Part shown: positions 58,001 to 63,325 of the stretch, in pieces
Numbering within the stretch: position 1 is the stretch's first letter
Layout: the number at the start of each line of letters is the position of its first letter
Assembly: GCA_965203865.1 (NCBI GenBank)
Contig: OZ241916.1
Coordinates: 2,046,001-2,110,000, forward strand
Source: G965200765 sp965203865
GTDB taxonomy: Bacteria; Pseudomonadota; Gammaproteobacteria; Arenicellales; JAJDZL01
Length of the DNA stretch: 64,000 bases
Reading direction: 5' to 3'
Position numbers and translations under genes: made by a program
The notes under the pieces: model-generated
Told to the model about the DNA's origin: nothing
Database searches by the model: none
Seen by the model: only the letters and a program-made list of their open reading frames with translations

Positions 58001-59362
58001 CGTGATCGTTCCGGTGCCGCTCGCCGTCGTAATGCCGGCGCCGCCCGTCGCATTGCTCAGCGAAATCACCACTGTCTCGTTCGCTTCCACCGCAGTGTCA
58101 CCCCTCACCGGCACCGTAATCGTCTTGCTCGTCTCACCCGCCGCAAACGTCAGCGTGCTACCTGTGATTGCCGTGTAGTCGGTCCCCGACGTCGCCGTTC
58201 CCGTACCCGCATCGGCGTAGTTCACCTTGTGCTGCAATGCGCTCGCCGCACTCAGCGTAACCGTGAATGTCAGATTCACCGAGCCGGTGTCGCCCTCCGT
58301 CACGCTCGGCGAGTTGATCGAAAAAGTAGGCGCATCTTCGTTGTCGGTGGTGGTCATCGCCACATTCACGTCGGATAAAGCGTTGTAACCGGTATCTGAC
58401 GACGACGGGTTTAGCACCACGTTCCAGCTCTGGCTGCCGTCGTATATACTGTCATCGACACCCGTTATTGTCACCGACTGCGTAGTATTGTAGTCGTCGC
58501 TCGTGAAGACCAGCTCGCCCGGCGACACAGAACCCTCGGAGGTGTCGCTGCTAGAGACATTGACAGTCACTTTCGCCGTCGGTGCCTTCCCTAGCCGTAC
58601 AGTGAACTCCGACTTGCTGCCCGCCTCCGTGACCGTGCTGCTGCTGGTGGGGGTGCTTACCTGTAGCTCCTCGACAACCGCTTTGATTGTGAAGGTGGCT
58701 ACGTCATTCCAACCAGATGATAACACGTACTTATTAAGAAACATGTCATAGTGGACCTGAACGGTAACCGTTGTATCCGTTGTGACATCGGCGGTGCTGG
58801 ACCAGCCTAAATCTATTTCAATACATCGTCGATGGAACTGATAAGAACAACTTCGAGTACTGCCAAACTCTCGAAACGTTCGGCCGCCGGCTATTGTGAG
58901 GCCAGTGGGAGCGTTTTGGAGCCGAACCTTGGAGGTATCCCAACTAGAAAAGCGGTTAGCATGGAAAACAACAAACTTCGCACCAACTGTACCGCTGTCG
59001 AACTGGTCTTCATAAATTGTATTTCCATCAGTTCCTGACGGACTGTTAAAGCCAACTCCTTGCGCACTAGCATCAGACAGCATGCATACTGATATTGTCG
59101 CTACCAGGAACGAACAGGCAAATTGCCTGGCAAGCGAGAACCGGCGAACTGGAATTTCGGATATACAAGTGAATGCACCCCCCCCCCTCGTTAATTTATT
59201 CGCCAAAGCAACAGAACTCTTTCGACTGCAAAGCCAAGCAACTGGTTCAATCAGCATCAATATCAATTTCATCGGTTCCCGCCTGAAAATCTTTTGAAAA
59301 CAAAATACTAATATTACTCCGGCCCGAACAACCAGAGAACCTGTCCAATTATTATAAGACAT
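46082..59362 (-). CDS. Giant Calx-beta repeat surface protein with C-terminal autotransporter-like barrel
   Basis: One frame of 4426 residues. After an N-terminal extension comes a signal peptide (core FACSFLVATISVCMLSDASA, cleavage near residue 100), a region to about 340 with one divergent repeat (SSSDTSEGSVSPGELVFTSDDY), then about 32 Calx-beta repeats of about 110 residues (roughly 342-3930), each opening like FSIDSPSVTEGDSG and ending with GTGTI.D(N/D)D. Next is a Pro/Ala/Val-rich helix/linker (EIVAEVAREVTTSVV) and a beta-barrel from about 4050 to the C-terminal aromatic Trp (QMNW). Calx-beta domains bind calcium and are extended adhesive rods. This is a type V secreted adhesin. It is GC-richer than its neighbours. 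Starts: ATG 59362, or ATG 59272 (MKLILMLIEP); both lie before the G tract, which is in frame as assembled. Confidence 0.88.
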   Translation of the reverse strand: MSYNNWTGSLVVRAGVILVFCFQKIFRREPMKLILMLIEPVAWLCSRKSSVALANKLTRGGGAFTCISEIPVRRFSLARQFACSFLVATISVCMLSDASAQGVGFNSPSGTDGNTIYEDQFDSGTVGAKFVVFHANRFSSWDTSKVRLQNAPTGLTIAGGRTFREFGSTRSCSYQFHRRCIEIDLGWSSTADVTTDTTVTVQVHYDMFLNKYVLSSGWNDVATFTIKAVVEELQVSTPTSSSTVTEAGSKSEFTVRLGKAPTAKVTVNVSSSDTSEGSVSPGELVFTSDDYNTTQSVTITGVDDSIYDGSQSWNVVLNPSSSDTGYNALSDVNVAMTTTDNEDAPTFSINSPSVTEGDTGSVNLTFTVTLSAASALQHKVNYADAGTGTATSGTDYTAITGSTLTFAAGETSKTITVPVRGDTAVEANETVVISLSNATGGAGITTASGTGTITDDDLKFSIDSPSLTEGDSGSVNLVFTVTLNAAVSSQHTVDYADAGTGTATSGTDYTAITGSTLTFAANETSKTITVSVTGDTAAEGNETVVISLSNATGGAGIATASGTGTIIDNDLTFSIDSPSVTEGDSSSVNLVFTVTLSASVSSTHSVAYADAGTGTATSVTDYTSVTGGTLTFAANETSKTITISVTGDTANEGNETVIVELSNATTGISTATGTGTITDDDLVFSIDSPSVAEGDSSSVNLTFTVTLSASVSATHTVSYAQTGGTATSGTDYTSVAGGTLTFAANETSKTIAVSVSGDTVDEGTGETVVISLSNATTGISTASGTGTIRDDDPKFSIDSPSVTEGDGSSVNLVFTVTLSASSMSQYTVDYADAGTGTATSGTDYTAVTANTLTFAAGVTSQTITVSVRGDTAGETSETVVITLSNATGGAGISTASGTGTILDNDLAFSIDSPSVVEGDGGSVDLVFTVTLSTSSASQQTVDYADAGTGTATSGTDYTAVTANTLTFAANETSKTITVRVTGDTLDEGNETVVISLSNATAGISTASGTGTITDDDLVFSIDSPSVTEGDSGSVNLVFTVTLSASVSSTHTVDWAEGTGGTATSETDYTAISGTTLTFAPNTTTRTITVSVTGDTAQEGNETVVIELSNATTGISTSTGTGTIRDNDLTFSIADTSLTEGDSGSADMTFTVTLSASSTSQHTVDWAEGTGGTATSGTDYTAVSGGTLTFASGITSQTITVSIRGDTDDEGAGETVVIALSNASTGISTASGTGTIVDDDPKFSIASTSVTEGDSGPASMTFTVTLSASSSTQYTVDYAEGTGSTATSGTDFTAVSAATLTFAPTETSKTFTVSVTGDTDDEGASETVVIALSNATGGAGISTASGTGTILDDDPKFSIADTSVTEDDSNSVNLVFTVTLSASSSTQYTVDYAQTGGTATSGTDYTAVTASTLTFAPNATSQTITVSVTGDTLDEGNETVVIELSNAAGGAGISTASGTGTIVDNDLTFSIDSPSVDEGDSNSVNLVFTVTLSASVSSTHTVNYASSAGTATSGTDYTAVSGTLTFAANETTQTIAVSVTGDTTNEGNETVVVTLSGGTTGISTATGTGTIVDNDLTFSIADTSVAEGDSGSASLTFTVTLSAADSSKTHTVDWAEGSGGTATSGTDYTAVSGGTLTFASGTTSQTITVQARGDTEDEGAGETVVIALSNASTGISTASGTGTIMDDDPKFSINSPSVTEGDSSSVNLVFTVTLSASSTTQYTVDYAEGTGSTAASGTDFTAVTAGTLTFAPTETSKTVTVSVTGDTDDEGASETVAIALSNATGGAGISTASGTGTILDDDPKFSIADASVTEGDGSSVNLVFTVTLSASSSTQYTVDYAQTGGTATSGSDYTAVAAGTLTFAPNATTQTITVPVTGDTLDEGNETVVVELSNAAGGAGISTASGTGTIVDNDLTFSIDSPSVDEGDSSTVNLTFTVTLSAAVSSTHTVAYASSDGTATAGTDYTAVSGTLMFAANETSKTITVSVTGDTLNEGNETVVVTLSDGTTGISTATGTGTIVDDDLTFSIDSPSVDEVDSGQATLTFTVTLSAADSSKTHTVDYASSDGTATAVSDYTAVSGTLTFAPNATTQTITVSVTGDTLNEGNETVVVTLSNGSTGISTASGTGTIVDNNLTFSIDSPGVDEGDSSSVNLTFTVTLSAADSSKTHTVEYASSNGTATAGSDYTAVSGTLTFAANETSKTIAVSVSGDTTDEDNETLSIALSNATTGISTASGTGTIRDDDPKFSIADTSVTEGDTSPVNLVFTVTLSASSTSQLTVDYAQTGGTATSGTDYTAVTAGTLTFSAGDVSKTITVSVTGDTLGEPNETVVVTLSNASTGTGISTASGTGTIVDNDLVFSIDSPSVVEGNSGFASLTFTVTLGVSSTSQHTVDWAEGTGGTATSGDDYTAISGGTLTFAPSVTSRTITVQVRGDTLDEGNETVVIELSSPSAGTAISTSTGTGTIRDDDLTFSIDSPFVTEGDSGSVNLVFTVTLSASISSQHTVDYSQMGGTASSGTDYTAVADGTLTFASGTTTRTITVSVTGDTTQEGNETVVIELSNATTGIETSTGTGTIRDNDLTFSINSPSVAEGDSSTADLEFTVTLSASASASHTVDWAQTGGTATSGTDYTAVAGGTLTFAAGTTTRTITVSVTGDTEDEGAGETVAITLSNATTGILTATGTGTIADDDPKFSIDSPSVTEGDSSSASMTFTVTLSASSSTQYTVDYADAGSGTATSGGTDYASISGGTLTFAPTETSKTITVSVAGDTVDEGAGETVVVALSNATGGAGISTASGTGTIRDDDPKFSIDSPSVVEGDSGSVDMTFTVTLSASSSTQYTVDYAQTGGTATSGSDYTAIPADTLTFAATETSKTITVSVTGDTANEGNETVVVTLSNAAGGAGISTATGTGTITDNELAFSIDSPSVAEGNSGSVNLVFTVTLSSSVLTTQTVDYARTGGTATSGTDYTAVTGGTLTFPSGTATRTITVSVTGDTANEGNETVVITLSNATTSISTATGTGTIIDNDLTFSINSPSVAEGDSGSVNLVFTVTLSASSTSAHTVAYADARTGTATSGTDYTAIAGGTLTFAAGTTSRTITVSVTGDTAIEGSETVVIMLSSATTGILTATGTGTITDNDLNFSIDSPSVVEGDSGPASLVFTVTLSAAVSSSTHTVDWAEGTGGTATSGTDYASITGGTLTFAANETTKQITVSVTGDTDDEGTGETVVIMLSNASTSISTATGTGTITDDDPKFSIADASVAEGDSSSVNMTFTVTLSTTTATQTTVSYATSNGTATTADSDYMAKNGTLTFAASTTTLSQTFTVSVTGDTRDEGANETFTVSLSTATGGAGIGDGTATGTITDDDPNFSIDSPTVTEGDGGSVNLDFTVTLSASSTSQYTVDYAQTGGTATSGTDYTAVAASTLAFPVGTTSRTIRVAVTGDTANEANETVIITLSNASAGTGIMTATGTGTITDNDTPGFSIDSPSVDEGDSSTTNLTFTVTLSPAPAAAATVNWAVTGGTATSGTDFTATSGGTLTFAATETSKMFTVTVSGDTMYEPDETVVVTLSNQSTGTNISTASGTGTITNDDPGLSIDSPSVTEGDSGSVNLVFTVTMSPASSSQVTVNYAEGTGGTATSGTDFTALAASTTLTFAANETSKTIAVSVTGDTMNEPDETVIVTLSSASGADIVTASGTGTIRDNDTPGFSIDSPSVSEGDSGSVNLTFTVSLSPASYQATTVNYAVTGGTATSGTDFTALAAGTLTFAIGDTSDTITVSVTGDFANEPDETVVVTLSNATGGASISTASGTGTITNDDPGISIADATVEEGDEDETTTLTFTVTLSPAPTGQVTVDYADAGTGTAESGVDYTALAAGTLTFAANEASKTIEVSVIGDILSEPDETVVVALSNPNPSYTLVDDSATGTIANDDSVIEDELDMEIVAEVAREVTTSVVTAVSSRVASVVGGAAVAPPVAAPPLDVPPVNVPSTGVPSTGGFADSGLLSILARSVRHDRERDRGLEHSEMSLYRSLDGASFAYSPSALSANGSAGASGGRSGILTVWGSVDYRKLSGGGEGALTWDGELASLNIGTDTLSESGVLVGVAIGASKGSFGYQDSIGGSSGVLKIRVKTLNPYVGWSVSDSASLWASVGYGRGKINYNDEDAESSSSKMKLASAAFGGRYRLFSSDGSADDRLVQVDLKGEAWGLRNKVEGNDSRPMGSRSRAHGMRLAVERHRSGMLESGASLVLSGEAGVRWDGGDGDTGTGFEMGGTANYSDSATGMKVVATTRILVDHESNRKEWGAGLTVGCQVDSRETGMTYRSSLSHGKAKSGVDSLWDSSAASRASSEENSLATRLDAEVGYRMYGASGLHTPYVGFGAEAGSRRDYRLGMRYAGGSAISSGLEFERREAGSKRPDHRVMLKGQMNW
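47575..58336 (-). repeat. Array of ~32 Calx-beta-encoding repeats (~330 bp each)
   Basis: I counted 32 units by their FSI(D/N/A)-type openings. Units differ at many positions but share long nucleotide stretches, for example around the TATGTAGTCGG-like segment and the CGGTGCCGCTCGCCGTCGAAAT segment, so unequal recombination and assembly collapse are both possible. Subtypes alternate (SIDSPSV against SIADTSV; endings DNDL against DDDP/DDDL), suggesting blocks of two or three units were duplicated together. Confidence 0.88.
59178..59187 (-). repeat. Homopolymeric tract of 10 G in the 5' end of the giant gene
   Basis: It encodes Gly-Gly-Gly in LTRGGGAFTC (residues 59-62 region), between both candidate starts and the signal peptide. 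There is no in-frame start between the tract and the signal peptide, so any change not divisible by three would abolish the protein. The current length is in frame (ON). Confidence 0.85.
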
Positions 59363-59931
59363 TCGACATGCAAAATTGATTCACAATTCAATGTACTTCA
59401 CCCCCCCCCCTGTAATCAAAAATTCAATTGAAATCAATTCATTATGAATACTCGCCCAGAATTGCTCAGTTCCATAGCGACAAGTGCTTCTCGCTGGAGA
59501 AATTTTGAATTGGCTTAATGCTTGAAGCACCTTTGGTCAAGGCAGCATCAATATAAATCGCATAAACCCATTTCAGCAAGGCAATAGGCTAACCTGACAT
59601 GACAGTCCCAGTTCTGATGCTGGAATACTTGCGAAAAGCCTGACACTAGCAAGGCATTTTTGCCTGCAAACATTCATTTGTGTTTTTGCTATTGCAGCTT
59701 TAACAGAACCTATCGTTTGGTCGGATGATGTTTTCCAGCCAATTATTTTATTCTTGCGTTCGTTGAAATCCCTGTTGTTGGTAAAGCCATGCTGATTTGT
59801 TTCCCAAAGTTGTCACTTACGTTCAACCCCTGCCCATTTTTTGACACAATGGCTTGCAACTCTATCCAGACTGTTCAAAATTTCCTATGGGCGTGTTGCT
59901 CTGCACTTTTGTCTTTCCAGTCCCTGTTCTC
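59363..59931. other. Intergenic region of ~570 bp
   Basis: It contains the promoter area of the giant gene, including the upstream G tract, and the 3' flank of the dimethylformamidase-like gene. I see no gene in it. Confidence 0.5.
59401..59410 (-). repeat. Homopolymeric tract of 10 G upstream of the giant gene
   Basis: It lies 38 bp upstream of the ATG at 59362, in the expected promoter/leader. Length changes there could alter promoter spacing or transcript leader, as in phase-variable promoters of other bacteria. A stop codon lies just upstream of the ATG in its frame, so it is outside the coding frame. Confidence 0.75.
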
Positions 59932-62142
59932 TCAATTTTTGTTTTTCGCCTGAACAAAACGACGCAAAATATTTTCTGTTATTTTAGAAATATTGTTGTC
60001 AAAATTATTCCAAGGCAGGCTTCCGCAGTATGTAATAGAGCCAGTTGAAAAGACCGCACCGCCGCCCGGACTGTCGAAATACGCCATGTCTGCTCGTATC
60101 AATTTTTCTTCCGGCTCGCCTGTCCATGTTGTCAAATGCGTCAGTTTCTCTTCCGGTACCAGTACGAAATGCTCTGGATACGTCTCTGAACTGGCCAGTA
60201 TTGCTGCATTTTCAGGTGTACCCAATCTGGCTTCTGCACGGTCCAGTTCAAACCCGGCAGCCCCGCCGCCGCACAATCCAAAGTCTCCCAATACTTCATC
60301 TTCCACTCCCTCGAAAATCCAGTCATATTCTTTGCCCAAGTTTTTGTTTCTTCTGTAGTATGTTCCCTGGAACAGCCCCTGCGCAGTAAATCCGATACCG
60401 ACAAGTTCCTGTGGCGGCCTCCCGTTGCGTAGCCACATCCCGCCGTATTCTCCATCAAGCGAATTGTAGTACTCGCCCGGCTCAGCCGCCCATACCCGAA
60501 TCCCTCCTTCTGCACGGCGAATTTCAACTACCCCGGGAAATTCATCGTTAACCGCAACTTTCCAATAGAACCCGTTTCCGCCAAGGTACATCAGATTGCC
60601 ACCGCTTCCGATGTATTTCTTCAGGGCATCCAGTGTGTTGCGAGTTTGATACTCCGGGTGAGTAGTTGTTAAAACTACATTGTAAGGCTCAAGAATTGAA
60701 CTGCCTTCCACATGAATGTTATCGTCCGTAACCATGTCGAAAGACTCGCCCAAATGATTGAGCCATGCATATAAATGAGTGTCTGCCGGAAGATGCTTCA
60801 TGCCCGAACCTGCAAAAGGTTCAGCCATAGCGATAAATTTCGGTCTCATATTCAGCGACGGTCTTAATCGGGTTGAATAACCAATGCCGCTTCCGTCTCT
60901 ATGAAAATTGTATGTTGAAAGCCCAAACTCCTGATGCTCGTCGGGATTCCACGGCCGGGCATTTCTCTCCATGACGGTCTTGAAATAGTCCTCGCCGGCA
61001 ACACCTCTGGACTGATTGATGTAAACGGTGTAGGTAAATGTTGGAACAATTACGCAAATTCTGGATTTTGGCTTGCCCGGAGACGGGCGAACAAAAAACG
61101 GAATGTCTTCGTATGCGTCCCCTGCTTCAAGACGAACAGAATACATGCCGCTTGACAAGTCTTTGGGCAGTTTTACGCTAAAATCAGTTTCCCACTTGCA
61201 ATCGGACAGGTCATCGTCATGAAAATGAATGGCACCGTACTCATCCGGCGCATGTCGCCAGCACATTTCCTTTCCAGTCCAATTCGAACCTCGCATGCCT
61301 CTTGCCGGACAATTAATTAGTTCGCCATTATTCTTTAACGGACTTATATCTTCTACTCGCGAAGAGTTGATTTGCCGCGAAAAGTCCCACATCGCAATTC
61401 TTACAGACTCTGTGGAAACAGATCGCCTCAAAAATTTTCGCTTTACATGTTTTTCCTCAAAAGAAAATATTGATGGCAGTTCAATTTTGCCGTTGTAGAA
61501 CCCATTTTCAGCCTCATCTCCCAACGAAGCTATATACACATTGGCGACTTCGTCCAACGGCATGAATTCGGTGCTGTCGCCAATGACTATATTTTCATCG
61601 CTGGGCGGTGTAGTTGATTTTGGGGCATTTTGTAACAGAACAAATCTGTCAGGTTCGACAGACAAGTTGATTGAGTACCAAGTTCGTTCCTTCAAAGGGC
61701 ACTCAACACTGTATTCTATTGGCTCTCTGTTTGGAGCACCGGAAACAACACTCAATCTACCCGCAGAATTAATCATTACACATAGAAATTGCCTGATGTC
61801 TGTACCATTCAGACTAACAATCGCCTGTTCTCCAGATGCTGGAAGCGTGGGCCAAATTCTTGCAATAAAAGCGTACCCTTCAATTCTTGGAAATTTTTTT
61901 ACAATTGGAATTCTTGCATAGGAACCAAGCTGTACACGCTGTTCTCTGGAAGGATATTCCCCCTTGAACAGATTGGACAAGTCTTCTTCAAGGATACCGG
62001 GACCTTCCGGATTGGAATCAGCGCATATAATTCGAACCAGCCTTGCTGAGTAAGAACGATCAAGAATGCTGCTTACCTTGCACTCGACAGTATCGCCCGG
62101 CAAGTACGACCAGCTTTGTGAATATCCGGCAATTGGAATCAT
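59932..62142 (-). CDS. N,N-dimethylformamidase large-subunit-like protein
   Basis: About 736 residues from ATG 62142 (MIPIAGYSQSW); a TTG 16 codons upstream is possible. The start IAGYSQSWSYLPGDTVECKVS, the central lectin-like region, and the C-terminal domain with ICVIVPTFTYTVYINQSRG, WLNHLGESFDMVTDD, YIGSGGNLMYLGGNGFYWKV and GGGAAGFELDRAEARLG fit the large subunit of N,N-dimethylformamidase, which is about 760 residues. The known enzyme hydrolyses dimethylformamide to dimethylamine and formate with a mononuclear iron and needs a small subunit of about 130 residues; none is seen nearby. The class is broad, so the natural substrate may be another amide. Divergent from the phosphotransferase gene. 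Confidence 0.8.
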   Translation of the reverse strand: MIPIAGYSQSWSYLPGDTVECKVSSILDRSYSARLVRIICADSNPEGPGILEEDLSNLFKGEYPSREQRVQLGSYARIPIVKKFPRIEGYAFIARIWPTLPASGEQAIVSLNGTDIRQFLCVMINSAGRLSVVSGAPNREPIEYSVECPLKERTWYSINLSVEPDRFVLLQNAPKSTTPPSDENIVIGDSTEFMPLDEVANVYIASLGDEAENGFYNGKIELPSIFSFEEKHVKRKFLRRSVSTESVRIAMWDFSRQINSSRVEDISPLKNNGELINCPARGMRGSNWTGKEMCWRHAPDEYGAIHFHDDDLSDCKWETDFSVKLPKDLSSGMYSVRLEAGDAYEDIPFFVRPSPGKPKSRICVIVPTFTYTVYINQSRGVAGEDYFKTVMERNARPWNPDEHQEFGLSTYNFHRDGSGIGYSTRLRPSLNMRPKFIAMAEPFAGSGMKHLPADTHLYAWLNHLGESFDMVTDDNIHVEGSSILEPYNVVLTTTHPEYQTRNTLDALKKYIGSGGNLMYLGGNGFYWKVAVNDEFPGVVEIRRAEGGIRVWAAEPGEYYNSLDGEYGGMWLRNGRPPQELVGIGFTAQGLFQGTYYRRNKNLGKEYDWIFEGVEDEVLGDFGLCGGGAAGFELDRAEARLGTPENAAILASSETYPEHFVLVPEEKLTHLTTWTGEPEEKLIRADMAYFDSPGGGAVFSTGSITYCGSLPWNNFDNNISKITENILRRFVQAKNKN

Positions 62143-62215
62143 GTTGACAAGCAACCAACGAACAGAAAACTGTTGATTATAGCAACGCAAAATTTCCCAT
62201 GTGCTTTAACAAGAA

Positions 62216-63316
62216 ATGCTCTCCTCTCCTGCATCATTGAAATTTACAACTGACCGCTTTTTTACTGAAGAACATCAGCAACCTCAGGACTGGGGTAGTT
62301 TGGAGACCTATTTGGCTAGCAAAGGACACCGTTTCAATGCTTCGCCGCCGCCAAAGCAGTTCGTGGGCGGTTTCGGCAATTTGAATTTTCTGATTCTGAT
62401 GAATGACGAGAAGTATGTGCTTCGCCGCCCGCCGCTAGGACCGCTACCGCCTGGTGCCAACGACATGGCAAGGGAATACAAGGTAACATCAAGACTTTGG
62501 AAACAGTTTCCGCTTGCGCCAAAGTCAATAGAATTGTGTACGGATACAGAAGTACTAGGTGCACCTTTTTTGATTATGGAATATCGTCCCGGCATGGTAA
62601 TTCATCAGGATCTTCCACCAGAGTTGACAAACAAAACGCATGAATTGTCCAAAATGGTAATTGATGTACTGATTGATTTTCAGTACGTGGACCCGATAAA
62701 AGCAGGTCTGAACGATCTTGGTCGTCCCGAAGGATTTTTGGAAAGGGCTTTGGCAGGGTGGACGAAGCGATTTCATGTTGCCGCTGAAGATGTATATCCT
62801 GGAAATTCCCAGCCTTCTTCCGCCGACGATATCATTAAATGGCTTAAAAGCGCGAAGCTGCCGGAATCCGAGCCTACCTTGCTGCACAATGACTACAAGC
62901 TTAACAACATTATTCTTGACCCTGAAAATCCAACAAATCCCATTGCACTGCTTGATTGGGACATGTGTACACGAGGAGACCCCTTGTTTGATTTTGCTAC
63001 CCTGCTAAGCTACTGGATGGAACCCGGCGACCCGCCGGAATTGAACAAGGTGGGGCAAATGCCAACCTCAACCACAAGCGGATGGATGACGCGAGAGCAA
63101 ATTACAGAGTACTATGCAGAATCCTGTGGCAGAGACATATCGAACATTCATTTCTACCGCGTATTAACAGCATTCAAGCACTGTGTGATTTTTATGCAAA
63201 TATACGCTCGCTATTGCAGGGGTACGACTACCGACCCCCGAATTGCTGAACTTGGGTCGGTAATTGATTCACTGTTTGAGTTTACATACGATGTCTTGAA
63301 AGAGAAATTCTTTTGA
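62216..63316 (+). CDS. APH-type phosphotransferase family protein (ACAD10-like kinase domain)
   Basis: 366 residues. Kinase features: GGFGNLNFLILMNDEKYVLRRPP with the Lys/Arg nucleotide loop near 51-73, LLHNDYKLNNIILD (Brenner HxDxxxxN, near 222-235), and LLDWDMCTRGDPLFDFATLLSYW (DxD magnesium site and GDP motif). The RRPP.GPLPPGANDMAREYKV segment is typical of the phosphotransferase family related to the kinase domain of ACAD10, whose members phosphorylate small hydroxyl compounds such as 4-hydroxy acids. No acyl-CoA dehydrogenase is next to it in the window. Divergent from the dimethylformamidase-like gene (73 bp between starts), convergent with the M24 gene. Confidence 0.85.
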   Translation: MLSSPASLKFTTDRFFTEEHQQPQDWGSLETYLASKGHRFNASPPPKQFVGGFGNLNFLILMNDEKYVLRRPPLGPLPPGANDMAREYKVTSRLWKQFPLAPKSIELCTDTEVLGAPFLIMEYRPGMVIHQDLPPELTNKTHELSKMVIDVLIDFQYVDPIKAGLNDLGRPEGFLERALAGWTKRFHVAAEDVYPGNSQPSSADDIIKWLKSAKLPESEPTLLHNDYKLNNIILDPENPTNPIALLDWDMCTRGDPLFDFATLLSYWMEPGDPPELNKVGQMPTSTTSGWMTREQITEYYAESCGRDISNIHFYRVLTAFKHCVIFMQIYARYCRGTTTDPRIAELGSVIDSLFEFTYDVLKEKFF

Positions 63317-63325
63317 ACTGATACC

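Noticed and set aside
47575..58336. CRISPR-like array or satellite DNA because of regular repeats
   Set aside because: The repeats are coding, ~330 bp long without unique spacers, and encode Calx-beta domains in a single frame.
46115..59297. Dozens of open frames of 60-250 codons on the plus strand opposite the giant gene
   Set aside because: They repeat with the ~330-bp period and read as complementary shadows of GC-rich, codon-biased Calx-beta repeats (for example SVTVNTRFTEPLSPS repeated). No ribosome sites.
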